From the NCBI RefSeq assembly GCF_000332275.1, contig NZ_CM001776.1:744001-808000 (forward strand): 64,000 bases of DNA, given 5' to 3'. A program made the translations under genes and the position numbers. The notes beneath the pieces are model-generated. The model was not told where the DNA came from. It ran no database searches and saw nothing but the letters and a program-made list of their open reading frames with translations. Below are positions 17,642 through 27,292 of the stretch, piece after piece (the stretch's first letter is position 1; every line of letters starts with the position of its first letter). The DNA comes from Synechococcus sp. PCC 7336 (lineage in GTDB: Bacteria > Cyanobacteriota > Cyanobacteriia > Thermostichales > PCC-7336).

Positions 17642-18997
17642 ATGCTGAGAATTGTTACCCAACGCACTGAAGCAGAGGCCGAGCTGAAGCGTATTTGCGA
17701 TCGCACGCAATCCGACCGGCAGGTGCATCGGGAAGCGACTGTCCGCGAGATTATTCAGACCGTCCGCCGCCAGGGAGATACCGCCCTGCTCAACTACACT
17801 GCCGAGTTTGACCGGGTGGACCTGTCTCCGACCGAACTCAAAGTCTCGGGGGCGGAGTTAGAAGCGGCCTATCAAACCGTGTCGCCCCAGTTGCTCGCTG
17901 CCATTCAGATGGCCAAACAGCGGATTGAAGCTTTTCACCGCCAGCGGGTACCCAAAGGCTGGGTCAGCTTCTCCGAGCCCGATATTGTCTTGGGCAAACG
18001 CTATACTCCCGTCGATCGCGCTGGTCTTTACGTCCCCGGCGGTAGTGCTGCCTACCCCAGTACAGTGCTGATGAATGCGATTCCCGCCATGGTGGCCGGG
18101 GTGCGCGAAATTGTTATGGCGACCCCGCCGGGATCGGACAGCCAAGCGGGGGACAACAGCCAAGCAGGGGATAACGGGCGCAGGGGGTCGGGTATTAGTC
18201 CGGCAGTGTTGGTTGCAGCCCAAGAGACCGGTATTGAAAAGATTTATCGGGTGGGGGGGGCACAGGCGATCGCGGCGATGGCCTACGGTACTGAAAGCAT
18301 CCCGAAAGTCGATGTTATCTCCGGTCCCGGCAATGTCTACGTCATGCTGGCGAAAAAGCAGGTGTACGGTACCGTCGGGATTGACTCGCTGGCTGGCCCG
18401 AGCGAAGTGCTGGTGATTGCGGACGAAACCGCCAATCCAGTCTATTTAGCTGCCGATCTGCTGGCTCAGGCAGAGCACGATCCGCTCGCGGCTGCCATCC
18501 TGCTCACCACCGACTACGGTCAAGCCAAACAGGTGACAATCGAGGTGGACAAGCAACTGGAGGGACACCCCCGCCGCACGCTGACGGAAAAGGCGATCGC
18601 CCATTACGGACTGATTGTCGTGGTCGAAAACCTCGATGTCGCAGTGGCACTGTCCAATTTGTTTGCCCCCGAGCACCTCGAACTAGAGGTGGCCAATCCT
18701 TGGGAGGTGGTGGAGGGCGTTCGCCATGCCGGGGCGATCTTTATGGGCCACAATACCCCCGAAGCGGTGGGGGACTATATCGCCGGTCCCAACCACACCT
18801 TGCCCACCTGCGGCGCAGCCCGATATGCTTCCGCCTTAGGGGTGGAAACGTTTATGAAGCATTCCAGTCTGATCGAGTATAGTGCTGAGGCCCTGCAAGA
18901 GGTCTCTGGAGCGATCGCCGCTTTAACCGAAGCAGAGGGACTGCCTTCCCACGGAGCCTCCGTGCGGTTGCGGCTGTCAGGAGATTCACGTCATTAG
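17642..18997 (+). CDS. hisD: Histidinol dehydrogenase
   Basis: This 451-residue enzyme catalyses the last two steps of histidine synthesis with zinc and NAD. It shows GLYVPGGSAAYPSTVLM near residue 125 and the signature with AGPSEVLVIADETANP. The catalytic region around HDPLAAAILL and the late Glu/His in FAPEHLELE and GPNHTLPT are also present. An insertion around residue 165 carries two in-frame copies of SQAGDN (an 18-base duplication at 18139-18174) in a surface loop after VMATPPG. The rest is of normal length. Confidence 0.96.
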   Translation: MLRIVTQRTEAEAELKRICDRTQSDRQVHREATVREIIQTVRRQGDTALLNYTAEFDRVDLSPTELKVSGAELEAAYQTVSPQLLAAIQMAKQRIEAFHRQRVPKGWVSFSEPDIVLGKRYTPVDRAGLYVPGGSAAYPSTVLMNAIPAMVAGVREIVMATPPGSDSQAGDNSQAGDNGRRGSGISPAVLVAAQETGIEKIYRVGGAQAIAAMAYGTESIPKVDVISGPGNVYVMLAKKQVYGTVGIDSLAGPSEVLVIADETANPVYLAADLLAQAEHDPLAAAILLTTDYGQAKQVTIEVDKQLEGHPRRTLTEKAIAHYGLIVVVENLDVAVALSNLFAPEHLELEVANPWEVVEGVRHAGAIFMGHNTPEAVGDYIAGPNHTLPTCGAARYASALGVETFMKHSSLIEYSAEALQEVSGAIAALTEAEGLPSHGASVRLRLSGDSRH

Positions 18998-19013
18998 GGG
19001 AAGTACAACAGCC

Positions 19014-19814
19014 ATGCTCGGTCATCGGTGGGGGATTGCGATCGGTTTGTCGCTGGGCGTTCTGGGGGCACTGGCGTCTAGTGGCCATGCGGCTCCTGCC
19101 AGTGCAATACCCATCCCCCGACTGTGGCTGCAGGATTTAGCCAATCAATCGTGGCAGCAGAATTGTCGCATGGTGGGGCTGTTGCGCAGTCAACCGGTGA
19201 CCTCTGCCGATCGCCAGTGGGAGGTCTACAGCCGTCTGACCTATGACGTTACGCCCGTGGGCCGTCGCCAATTGCGCAGCGTCCTGTTTGCCCGCGATAC
19301 CGAGACCGGCCAACTGGAGGCGATTTACACGCCCCCGTCTACATTTGCCGATCGCAAGGGGCTCAACTCCGATTTCGTGCTGCTATTACCCGTCGAGTGG
19401 CAAGCGGAGAGCGTGTTGGCGCGGGAGTTTTCGGGCTTGTTCCGCTCCAATGCCATTCTCAATCGAGCGGTCCTGTGGTCCCCCAATGGGGGCGAAAAGG
19501 CGGGGGTATTGGAGGTGCGATCGCCCGATCCCATGCCTGCCGTGACGGTTCTGTTGGGCTGGGACGAACGGTCTGCCGATCGCGTCTTATTTGCCGTCAG
19601 CGATTTTCTCAGCTTGCCTGAAGTGGTCAGCGTCAGTGCCAGCGCCACTGACGCAATCGCCGATGTTCCCGCCCCCGACTGGCTAGATATCTCCGCCAGC
19701 GTCAACCTCGAAGCACCGGTCACCAACGCCGAGGCCCAGGCAGAATTAGACAGTTGGGAATCCGCTTGGCCTGCCATTACCGGCCAGCTTTGCGCTCCTG
19801 CTTTGCCTTCTTGA
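19014..19814 (+). CDS. Exported protein of unknown function
   Basis: The protein has 266 residues with a signal peptide (about 1-32, ending GHAAPASA). The rest is mixed alpha/beta with no motif I recognise and one Cys pair (CRMVG and the terminal QLCAP). It starts 16 bases after hisD and is probably co-transcribed. There is no evident link to histidine synthesis. Such Ala/Ser-rich exported proteins are common cyanobacterial orphans. Confidence 0.65.
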   Translation: MLGHRWGIAIGLSLGVLGALASSGHAAPASAIPIPRLWLQDLANQSWQQNCRMVGLLRSQPVTSADRQWEVYSRLTYDVTPVGRRQLRSVLFARDTETGQLEAIYTPPSTFADRKGLNSDFVLLLPVEWQAESVLAREFSGLFRSNAILNRAVLWSPNGGEKAGVLEVRSPDPMPAVTVLLGWDERSADRVLFAVSDFLSLPEVVSVSASATDAIADVPAPDWLDISASVNLEAPVTNAEAQAELDSWESAWPAITGQLCAPALPS

Positions 19815-19883
19815 GACCCACCTTTTCGGGCGCGATCTCCCAATGCCCAAGCTTTACGGCGGTGAAATTTAGAGGGCGATCGC

Positions 19884-20054
19884 TTAGGAAACCGCGACAG
19901 ACAGCAAGACTAAACCACCCACGAGAACCGTAGCGATCGCTGCTGTGACGGCGTACTGAATTTTTTGTTGTTTGTTAGGAGGCTCGGCAACGCGATCTTT
20001 GGTTTCCGTCGGGAAATTGTTCATGATCCCGCGTTCGTCAGATGTGTAGGGCAT
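19884..20054 (-). CDS. Ssl1498-type small light-harvesting-like protein
   Basis: This short gene, easily missed, encodes 56 residues: a soluble N-terminus MPYTSDERGIMNNFPTE, a 'VAEPPNKQQK' stretch, and one transmembrane helix (about 35-55, 'YAVTAAIATVLVGGLVLL'). That is the layout of the Ssl1498 family of small thylakoid-type proteins. The N-terminal motif (YT-D-E-G-x-x-NN) also appears in the Hlip protein at 49735-50166. It lies alone, divergent from carB. Confidence 0.8.
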   Translation of the reverse strand: MPYTSDERGIMNNFPTETKDRVAEPPNKQQKIQYAVTAAIATVLVGGLVLLSVAVS

Positions 20055-20350
20055 CAGCAGTTCCAGTTGTTTAGTTAGTAACTATAAATCATCTCCCGCG
20101 ATACTTGTCGATCTCGAGGGCAGTGGTGGCGATCGCCAAACGACCGAGGCATTATGTTAAGCAGTTTTGCGCAAACATAAAGTTTCTTAAAGCCCGCAGC
20201 GGATTTAGCCGTGCCTGTGGGGACGATCGGAGGCATGCCCCAAACGCCCCTACAATAGAGTGGTTTTACCTCGCTGCGGCTGTCGGAGCGAGGGTTGAGC
20301 CTGCAAAAACGGGTCCAGCCCTGGGCCAGCAAAACGATTGGGAGATATCC

Positions 20351-23300
20351 ATGCCGCGCCGCAACGACCTGCAGAAAATTCTGTTGATTGGGGCTGGTCC
20401 GATTGTGATTGGTCAGGCGTGCGAGTTCGATTATTCCGGCACCCAAGCCTGTAAGGCGCTGCGGGAAGAAGGCTACGAAGTGGTGTTAGTTAACTCCAAC
20501 CCCGCCACCATCATGACCGACCCCGCCACAGCGGAGCGCACCTATATCGAGCCGGTCACCCCAGACTTTGTCGAGCGAATTATCGAATGGGAGCGCCCGG
20601 ATGCCATCCTGCCGACAATGGGCGGCCAGACCGCCCTCAATGTGGCCGTGGCTCTGGCAGAAACAGGGGTATTGGAAAGGTACGGCGTCGAGTGTATTGG
20701 AGCCAAGCTCGAGGCCATTCTGAAGGCGGAAGATCGCGAGTTGTTCAAACAAGCGATGCAGAAAATCGGTTTGTCAGTGCCTCAGTCGGGCTTGGCTACC
20801 ACGCTCGAAGAGGCTCGGGCGATCGCCAAACAGATCGGCTTTCCTTTAATTATTCGCCCTGCCTTTACACTGGGCGGCACTGGGGGCGGTGTAGCCTACA
20901 ACCAAGAAGAATTTGAAGCCATCTGTGCCAACGGTTTAGACGCCAGTCCCGTCTGCCAAATTTTGGTGGAGGAATCCATCATTGGGTGGAAAGAATTCGA
21001 GCTGGAGGTGATGCGGGATCTAGCCGATAACGCGGTCATCATTTGTTCGATTGAGAATATCGACCCGATGGGGGTTCACACGGGCGATTCGGTCACGGTG
21101 GCCCCCGCTCAAACTCTGACGGATAAGGAATACCAACGGCTGCGAGACTATTCCCTTGCCATCATGCGGGAAATCGGGGTGGAAACCGGTGGCTCGAACG
21201 TGCAATTCGCAGTCAATCCCGATAATGGCGAGGTACGGGTCATTGAGATGAACCCGCGCGTCTCCCGCTCTTCTGCACTGGCTTCTAAAGCGACGGGCTT
21301 TCCGATCGCCAAATTCGCGGCCAAACTCGCCGTCGGCTATACGCTGCCGGAAATTAGCAACGACATCACCCAAAAAACCCCCGCCAGCTTCGAGCCTGCC
21401 ATCGACTACGTAGTGGTCAAAGCGCCCCGCTTTGCCTTCGAGAAATTCCCCGGTTCCGAGGCAGTCCTCACCACCCAGATGAAGTCGGTGGGGGAAGCGA
21501 TGGCGATCGGGCGAACCTTCCAAGAAGCATTGCAGAAGGCTTTGCGATCGCTCGAAATCGGTCGCTACGGATTTGGAGCCGATCGCCCCGAAGTGTTGCC
21601 CTCCATTGAAGACATCCGTCGCTGCTTGCGGGTACCCAATCCCGCTCGGCTGTTGATGATTCGGACTGCCTTTCTAGCCGGACTGACGGCGACAGAGATT
21701 CACAAGCTCAGCCAAATCGATGCCTGGTTTATCGACAAGATGCAGGAATTGGTGGAAACGGAGCTGTGGATTCAGGGGCAGGACTTGCAGACTCTCGCTG
21801 CCGAGGACTGGCGGCGTCTGAAGCAATTGGGCTTTAGCGATCGCCAACTGGCTGCCCTCGCCGCCTCGACAGAAGCTGAAGTACGCACGACCCGCCAAGC
21901 TCGAGGCATCATCCCCGTTTACAAAACCGTCGATACCTGTGCCGCTGAATTCGAGGCGTTTACCCCCTACCAATATTCCACCTACGAAAGCGAAACCGAA
22001 ATCTTCCCCTCCGATACCCCCAAAGTGATGATTTTGGGGGGCGGTCCCAACCGGATTGGCCAGGGCATCGAGTTCGATTACTGCTGCTGTCACGCCTCCT
22101 ATGCCATGCAGGATTCGGGCTACGAATCGATTATGGTCAACTCCAACCCCGAAACTGTTTCGACTGACTACGACAGCTCCGATCGCCTTTACTTCGAGCC
22201 CCTCACCCACGAGGACGTGCTCAACTTGGTCGAAGCCGAACGGCCTGTGGGCATCATTGTCCAATTTGGCGGTCAAACCCCGCTCAATTTGGCCCAAGGG
22301 CTAGCGGCAGCCAACGCCCCCATTTGGGGCACCTCGCCGGATGCGATCGATATTGCCGAAGACCGAGAGCGATTTGAATCAATTCTGCGGGATCTCGACA
22401 TCCTGCAACCGGCCAACGGGATTGCCCGATCGTATGCAGAGGCGTTGGCGATCGCCCAGCGGGTGGGCTATCCCGTCGTGGTTCGTCCCAGTTACGTCTT
22501 GGGGGGACGGGCAATGGAAATTGTCTATTCGGATGCGGACCTGAAACGTTACATCGAAGCAGCGGTGGAAGTGGACCCCGATCGCCCCATTCTGGTGGAT
22601 AAGTTTCTAGAAAATGCGGTGGAAGTGGATGTGGATGCGATCGCCGATCGCACGGGGGCGGTCACCATTGGCGGCATTATGGAGCATATCGAGCAGGCGG
22701 GCATCCATTCTGGCGACTCTGCCTGCGTCTTACCCACCCGCACCTTGAGTGAGGCCGTGCTGGCCACCATCCGCACCTGGACTTGCCAATTGGCCCAAAA
22801 GCTGGGGGTGGTAGGTTTAATGAACGTTCAGTATGCCGTTAAAGACGAGCAAGTGTATGTGTTAGAGGCCAATCCTCGCGCATCGCGGACGATCCCGTTT
22901 GTGAGTAAGGCGATCGGGGTGCCGCTAGCTCGCTATGCAGCTTTAGTGATGAGCGGCAAGACTTTAGAGGAGATTGGTTTTACCCAAGAGGTCATCCCCG
23001 CTCATATCTCGGTCAAAGAGGCTGTGTTGCCGTTCAATAAATTCCCCGGTACTGACACGCTCCTCGGCCCCGAAATGCGATCGACGGGTGAAGTCATGGG
23101 CATCGATACTGACTTCGGGAGGGCGTTTGCCAAGGCACAAATTGCTGCCGGACTGCAGTTGCCCCTCTCTGGAACCGTGTTTGTCACCGTGAGCGATCGC
23201 GATAAAGAGGCGGTTGTCGAGATTGCCCGAGACTTCCACGCATTAGGGTTCAAACTGATCTCGACAGAAGGCACACAAAGAATTCTGAGCGATCGCGGCC

Positions 23301-23566
23301 TTCCCGTCCAGAAAATTCAAAAGTTGCACGAAGGCCGCCCTCACGTCGTAGATGCCATCAAAAACCGCGAAGTGGACCTGATTGTGAACACGCCTTCTGG
23401 CGGCGAAGCCCAACAGGATGGTCGCAAAATTCGCCGCAGCGCTCTACTCTACAAAATTCCCCTCATCACGACTCTGGCAGGCGCTCGCGCCACTGCCGCT
23501 GCCATCCGCTCCCTCCAAGCCGGTCAACTGGATGTCAAACCCATTCAGGAATATCACCATCACTGA
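20351..23566 (+). CDS. carB: Carbamoyl-phosphate synthase large subunit
   Basis: The 1071-residue enzyme makes carbamoyl phosphate for arginine and pyrimidines with CarA (not in this window). Two ATP-grasp halves are visible: the first starts with [20 protein letters not shown] (residue 9), the second with [18 protein letters not shown] near residue 560. Both carry the NPR segments ([18 protein letters not shown] and [16 protein letters not shown]). The C-terminal 140 residues are the MGS-like allosteric domain. The ATG at 20351 fits homologues; the frame open to 20105 is not coding. Confidence 0.97.
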   Translation: MPRRNDLQKILLIGAGPIVIGQACEFDYSGTQACKALREEGYEVVLVNSNPATIMTDPATAERTYIEPVTPDFVERIIEWERPDAILPTMGGQTALNVAVALAETGVLERYGVECIGAKLEAILKAEDRELFKQAMQKIGLSVPQSGLATTLEEARAIAKQIGFPLIIRPAFTLGGTGGGVAYNQEEFEAICANGLDASPVCQILVEESIIGWKEFELEVMRDLADNAVIICSIENIDPMGVHTGDSVTVAPAQTLTDKEYQRLRDYSLAIMREIGVETGGSNVQFAVNPDNGEVRVIEMNPRVSRSSALASKATGFPIAKFAAKLAVGYTLPEISNDITQKTPASFEPAIDYVVVKAPRFAFEKFPGSEAVLTTQMKSVGEAMAIGRTFQEALQKALRSLEIGRYGFGADRPEVLPSIEDIRRCLRVPNPARLLMIRTAFLAGLTATEIHKLSQIDAWFIDKMQELVETELWIQGQDLQTLAAEDWRRLKQLGFSDRQLAALAASTEAEVRTTRQARGIIPVYKTVDTCAAEFEAFTPYQYSTYESETEIFPSDTPKVMILGGGPNRIGQGIEFDYCCCHASYAMQDSGYESIMVNSNPETVSTDYDSSDRLYFEPLTHEDVLNLVEAERPVGIIVQFGGQTPLNLAQGLAAANAPIWGTSPDAIDIAEDRERFESILRDLDILQPANGIARSYAEALAIAQRVGYPVVVRPSYVLGGRAMEIVYSDADLKRYIEAAVEVDPDRPILVDKFLENAVEVDVDAIADRTGAVTIGGIMEHIEQAGIHSGDSACVLPTRTLSEAVLATIRTWTCQLAQKLGVVGLMNVQYAVKDEQVYVLEANPRASRTIPFVSKAIGVPLARYAALVMSGKTLEEIGFTQEVIPAHISVKEAVLPFNKFPGTDTLLGPEMRSTGEVMGIDTDFGRAFAKAQIAAGLQLPLSGTVFVTVSDRDKEAVVEIARDFHALGFKLISTEGTQRILSDRGLPVQKIQKLHEGRPHVVDAIKNREVDLIVNTPSGGEAQQDGRKIRRSALLYKIPLITTLAGARATAAAIRSLQAGQLDVKPIQEYHHH

Positions 23567-23615
23567 GCCGAGTGCAATGCCTGAAAACTCCAGATCTCAA
23601 TTTGGATGGGGTTTA
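23567..23615 (-). repeat. Single-end fragment of repeat family A, abutting family B
   Basis: On the minus strand it begins TAAACCCCATCC and continues GAGTTTTCAGGCATTGCA, matching the left end of the element at 26873-27154. It starts right after the carB stop codon and shares its terminal TA with the family B element at 23614. Confidence 0.7.
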
Positions 23616-23716
23616 GAGCATTTTCCAGGTTAGTGGTATACCCTCTGTACCGAAGGAGATTGGAGATTCTAGGTTTGAAAATTAGAGCGTACGTTGTCCA
23701 CCTGAAAATTGCTCTA
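23614..23716. mobile_element. MITE-like repeat family B, copy 1 (103 bp)
   Basis: The 103-base element is bounded by TA and has imperfect terminal inverted repeats: TAGAGCATTTTCCAGGT at one end, and TAGAGCAATTTTCAGGT as the reverse complement of the other. Copy 2 at 42317-42419 has the same length and differs at only two or so positions. It encodes nothing. TA ends suggest past mobilisation by an IS630/Tc1-type transposase. Confidence 0.8.
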
Positions 23717-23723
23717 GTTCAAC

Positions 23724-24728
23724 TCAACTGAGAAACTCATGAATCGTTTGCCGAAGCCGATCGCCATCCAGTAAGCGAGATGCAGCTTCTCGAATTTCGG
23801 CTCGATAGTTGGGATTTTGCCGATAGTCTTCTAAAGCAGTTTGCGTTTTCTCCAAGAGTGACTTTGGGCTACTGACCTGGCAAACGTATACCCCCGGCAA
23901 TGCCATAATCTCCTGGGGAATGAGGTTTGAATCGGAGATGACGACACTGGTTCCTGCAAGTAGTGCTTCCACTAAATTGGTATAACCTGCTGGATCTTTA
24001 ATGTCTGGCAGGAGAGGAATCCAAACCACGAGGGTTTGATTCAAAAGAGTCACCAGCGATTGGTGAGTATCGACATCGAGAAATGTCAGAGATTCTGAAC
24101 TATCATCTGGGTTGAGGCGTAACCATTTAGCCGAGATTTGGGTGGTGGCAATTCTACTTTTCTCTATTTCCGTTTGTGCTAGAGCTTGCACAATCACATC
24201 GGAATCTCTTAACGATCGCCCCATAACCAATACATCATATTTAGACTCTTTCACTGGTCTAAAGTAGTAATCTGGATCGGCTCCTAAGAGCTTAAATTCG
24301 CTCATGGACTCCAAGCCAATTTGAGAGACTTTGGCGAAAGCATCTTCCGTCAGGCACAAGAGGCGATCGCACAGTTTAAATTCGCGTGGATATTGCTCTA
24401 TGCTGTGAGAGGTCCACACCCACGTCATGATTTTAGCTTTGGGAAATAAGGTTTTGATCGCAGGTATTGCCAACATTAGGTCTGGACTGCTGATCAAATA
24501 GATGATGCGATCGCCTTTCAATAACCGTACGAATACAGACAGTACAATCTGCAGATCGACACCTTTAAGCAAATATCTCAGTTTGATGGAATAACGATCT
24601 CGCTTTCCCGTCAGAACTAAATCATCTTTTTTAGGCTTATATCCCCAGTAGTGGAAAGGACTGATTGTTTTGTCTTCACTAATGCCTCGCTCGTTCGCCA
24701 GCGATGAATTGATGTAGATGATTCCCAT
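23724..24728 (-). CDS. Glycosyltransferase, GT4/GT-B type
   Basis: The 334-residue protein has a GT-B-like layout. The C-terminal half holds the nucleotide-sugar region: a Rossmann strand 'YDVLVMGRSLRDSDVI' near residue 163, then DPAGYTNLVEALLAGTSVVI with the conserved Glu (about 257). The N-terminal half lacks a clear acceptor motif. AT content is higher than in the neighbours, which hints at a transferred surface-glycan gene. It lies next to other sugar transferases; the substrate is unknown. Confidence 0.75.
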   Translation of the reverse strand: MGIIYINSSLANERGISEDKTISPFHYWGYKPKKDDLVLTGKRDRYSIKLRYLLKGVDLQIVLSVFVRLLKGDRIIYLISSPDLMLAIPAIKTLFPKAKIMTWVWTSHSIEQYPREFKLCDRLLCLTEDAFAKVSQIGLESMSEFKLLGADPDYYFRPVKESKYDVLVMGRSLRDSDVIVQALAQTEIEKSRIATTQISAKWLRLNPDDSSESLTFLDVDTHQSLVTLLNQTLVVWIPLLPDIKDPAGYTNLVEALLAGTSVVISDSNLIPQEIMALPGVYVCQVSSPKSLLEKTQTALEDYRQNPNYRAEIREAASRLLDGDRLRQTIHEFLS

Positions 24729-24802
24729 TTAGGTTAGTTTCTCCCGCCTACAGACTGGACAGAAAAGGGATAGGTGCTTGTTTTAGAGCGAGAACGAAGA
24801 CA

Positions 24803-25699
24803 CTAGGACTGCTGTCCTGCCTCCAAATCGGGGTAGGCGCGCTCCCCGCGAGCGATGAGGATATACGCCATGTCTAGGAAGCCCAGGAGCCTGACAATTT
24901 CGGCCTGCCATCCTACCGCTTTATATTTCAGCAGGCCGGGTAAAAGTTCTTTGAGCAGAGCCCGCCCGCAGCATTTCAAATAGTGGCGAGGGTTGAGGCG
25001 CTGGCGTTCTTCAGGGTGGAGGGCGAGGTAAATCAAGATGGATTCTTTGTAGCGCAGATGGGCTTTCCAGCCCCCCGATGGCCGCCAGGGATGGCAGACA
25101 GAGGCGGCTTCCACAAAGGCGATCGATTCCTGCCGTTGGCGCAATCTCCAGTGCAGGTCTATATCTTCTGCCGCCGCATAGGGGAAACGGGTATTGAAGC
25201 CGGAAAGTTCTTCGAACAGCGATCGCTCGATCGCAAAATTGCAAGACCAGAGATTTCCCCCCGTTTCGTTGACGGGCGATTCTTCGTCCAGACTGCGGCG
25301 GGGGCGAGGGGCGTAGGTTTTGCCTTCCAGCACTCGATATAGCTTGGTGGAGCCAGCCTCGCGGTTGCGGGCAATTTGGCTGGCGTATGCCTCCAGCCAG
25401 CCGGGGTCTGGCAAGCAATCATCGTCGGTAAACACTAACCATTGGCCGCTCGCACGGGCGGCACCGTTATTGCGATTGGCTGCAGGCCCCCGTTGCGGTG
25501 CCGCATACCACTTTGCCCAGGGATAGCGCTCTCGGATGGCGGCTTCTGCTGTAATCTCGCGACCGTCATCAGTGACGATGACCTCGTAGCGATCGCTGGG
25601 GAGAGTTTGAGCTCCAGGGGCCAAACAGTCCAAACAGGTCGCAAGGGTTTCGATCCGTTGGTAAGTGGGGACGACAACCGAGAAGAGAAGCTGGCTCAT
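24803..25699 (-). CDS. Glycosyltransferase family 2
   Basis: This 298-residue GT-A enzyme starts FSVVVPTYQRIETLATCLD, with the nucleotide-binding Asp in EVIVTDDGRE. The metal-binding DxD-type motif is VFTDDDCLPDPGW (near residue 90), and an acidic catalytic region AAAEDIDLHWRLRQ lies at about 190. I use the ATG at 25699, which opens directly on the family start; the frame continues upstream without conservation. It probably adds sugars to a surface polysaccharide. Confidence 0.88.
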   Translation of the reverse strand: MSQLLFSVVVPTYQRIETLATCLDCLAPGAQTLPSDRYEVIVTDDGREITAEAAIRERYPWAKWYAAPQRGPAANRNNGAARASGQWLVFTDDDCLPDPGWLEAYASQIARNREAGSTKLYRVLEGKTYAPRPRRSLDEESPVNETGGNLWSCNFAIERSLFEELSGFNTRFPYAAAEDIDLHWRLRQRQESIAFVEAASVCHPWRPSGGWKAHLRYKESILIYLALHPEERQRLNPRHYLKCCGRALLKELLPGLLKYKAVGWQAEIVRLLGFLDMAYILIARGERAYPDLEAGQQS

Positions 25700-26053
25700 G
25701 ATTCTGTCGGGATGGCAAAAAGGTGTGAGAAAGGCTACCGAACGAGGGTTTGAAGAGACTGGATCGGACTCGTTAAGCGATCTCCCAATCCTCTCCATAA
25801 TCGATGCGGACTCGCGGCCGGGGATGGCCGATGCCATAGGCTGCTAACCTGGAGGGCATTGTCGGGAATTCTAGTCATGCGTATATAGTACTACCATCCA
25901 TCGAGACACAATCAATACACAAAAAAGACGGTAGACTGCTCGAAAGGGGATTGCCTCCCTTCGGTTTAACCAATTGGCTGTCGAGTTTTGCTCGAAAGTA
26001 TAGCGATCGCCCCTAGATTCATCGCGCACCGCGAACCGTTTGAGAGAGGAAAT

Positions 26054-26875
26054 ATGGTAGCGACAGAAAGCCCGGTAGAGTCAGAGATGCCACGGGTGCG
26101 GGGTAGAGCGCGCGTGGTATTTAACTGGCTGCCAGCAAAGGTGGATCGACTGTTGGATGCTGGATGTGCGTTTGGCGATACGACAGCGGCCTTTGCTCGG
26201 AAGTGCAACTATGCCTGCGGCTTCGATCTGATGGCTGAAGATGTCGAGAAAGCTAAGCAAAACTATCCCAACCTAGAGTTTTTTCAAGGCAATTTAGAGC
26301 ACGCGCCTTTCGACTCTGCCAGTTTTGATGTGGTGGTGTTTTCGGATGTGATCGAACACGTCTATGACGAAGTTGCCTGTTTGAATGAGTTGTATCGAGT
26401 GTTAAAGCCGGGTGGATTGTTGATTTTGACAACACCCCATCGGGGCATGTTCGGTTTTATGGACCCACTCAACTCCGGTCGGGCGCTCTCCTATGTCGGC
26501 AAGAAATACTTCTCGCCAATCTATCGCTCGCTCTATCGCCTGAGAAAAGGACATCCCGCTCCCACAGACAAGCCTCAAAATCCATTTGCCAACGATCGCG
26601 AGATGCACAGGCATTATTCTCTGGCGGATTTACAGCAGTTGCTCGATCGCAGTAGTTTCGGCCATCACTACGAGATTGAAGAGGTCAGCCGTTGGGGATT
26701 AGTCCTGGAGCCTCTTGTCTTTAGTCTCGAATATTATGCCGATTTGTTTGGTTTGCCTGAGGGATTGCAAAGGATTGTTCGCCCGCTGGGTGCTCTGGTG
26801 GATTTAGAACAGCGCATCCGCTTTGGGACTGCGGCCTATAATATTGGCCTTAAAATCCGTAAATCAAACCATTAA
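26054..26875 (+). CDS. SAM-dependent methyltransferase (type 11-like)
   Basis: The 273-residue class I methyltransferase shows motif I LLDAGCAFGDTTAAFA (residues 34-50), an acidic motif II in GFDLMAEDVEKAK, and 'FDVVVFSDVIEHVYDE', followed by VLKPGGLLILTTPHRG. AGAGAGGA lies just before the ATG at 26054. It sits among glycosyltransferases, so a sugar or lipid acceptor is plausible. Its stop codon coincides with the terminal TAA of the repeat at 26873, so the gene ends exactly at a mobile-element boundary. Confidence 0.85.
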   Translation: MVATESPVESEMPRVRGRARVVFNWLPAKVDRLLDAGCAFGDTTAAFARKCNYACGFDLMAEDVEKAKQNYPNLEFFQGNLEHAPFDSASFDVVVFSDVIEHVYDEVACLNELYRVLKPGGLLILTTPHRGMFGFMDPLNSGRALSYVGKKYFSPIYRSLYRLRKGHPAPTDKPQNPFANDREMHRHYSLADLQQLLDRSSFGHHYEIEEVSRWGLVLEPLVFSLEYYADLFGLPEGLQRIVRPLGALVDLEQRIRFGTAAYNIGLKIRKSNH

Positions 26876-27154
26876 ACCTCAACCATGTTGAAGCCTAGAG
26901 TTTTCAGGCATTGCATTCGGCCCCCTAAATCCCCCATTCTGGGGGACTTGAGTGCAGTGCCAGTTGGAATTGGGAGACTGGGAAGGCGATCGGCGATCGC
27001 GGCGATCGACAGTTGTAGAACGAAGTCAATAGCCTCGCGGAAGTCCCCCACTGGTGGGGGATTTAGGGGGCGAATGCAGCGATCGACAGCGCTAGTGAGA
27101 GGGACGAACATGTATCTCATCAAAACTGCGAGTTTTCGAACTAGACTCAGTTTA
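26873..27154. mobile_element. MITE-like repeat family A, full copy (282 bp)
   Basis: The ends are TAAACCTCAACCATG and, in reverse complement, TAAACTGAGTCTAG, with similarity continuing for about 35 bases. Inside, two 37-40 base arms containing CCCCCTAAATCCCCCA are inverted (about 26913-26952 and 27041-27078). A reading frame of about 100 codons crosses it but is not protein-like. It fills the gap between the methyltransferase and glycosyltransferase genes. Confidence 0.75.
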
Positions 27155-27292
27155 AATTGCTGTCAAAGACTCGATCGCCCTAAACATAATTGAGAATCAT
27201 CATCCGAAAATCTTATGATTCTTCTATCTATAAATTCTCGATCTGAGTCCGACAGCTAGTATCTAAAAACAGCATATTTCGAGGTAGAAGCG

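Noticed and set aside
26885-27193. 102-codon frame between the methyltransferase and glycosyltransferase genes
   Set aside because: It reads through the family A repeat, including both inverted arms, and is not protein-like.
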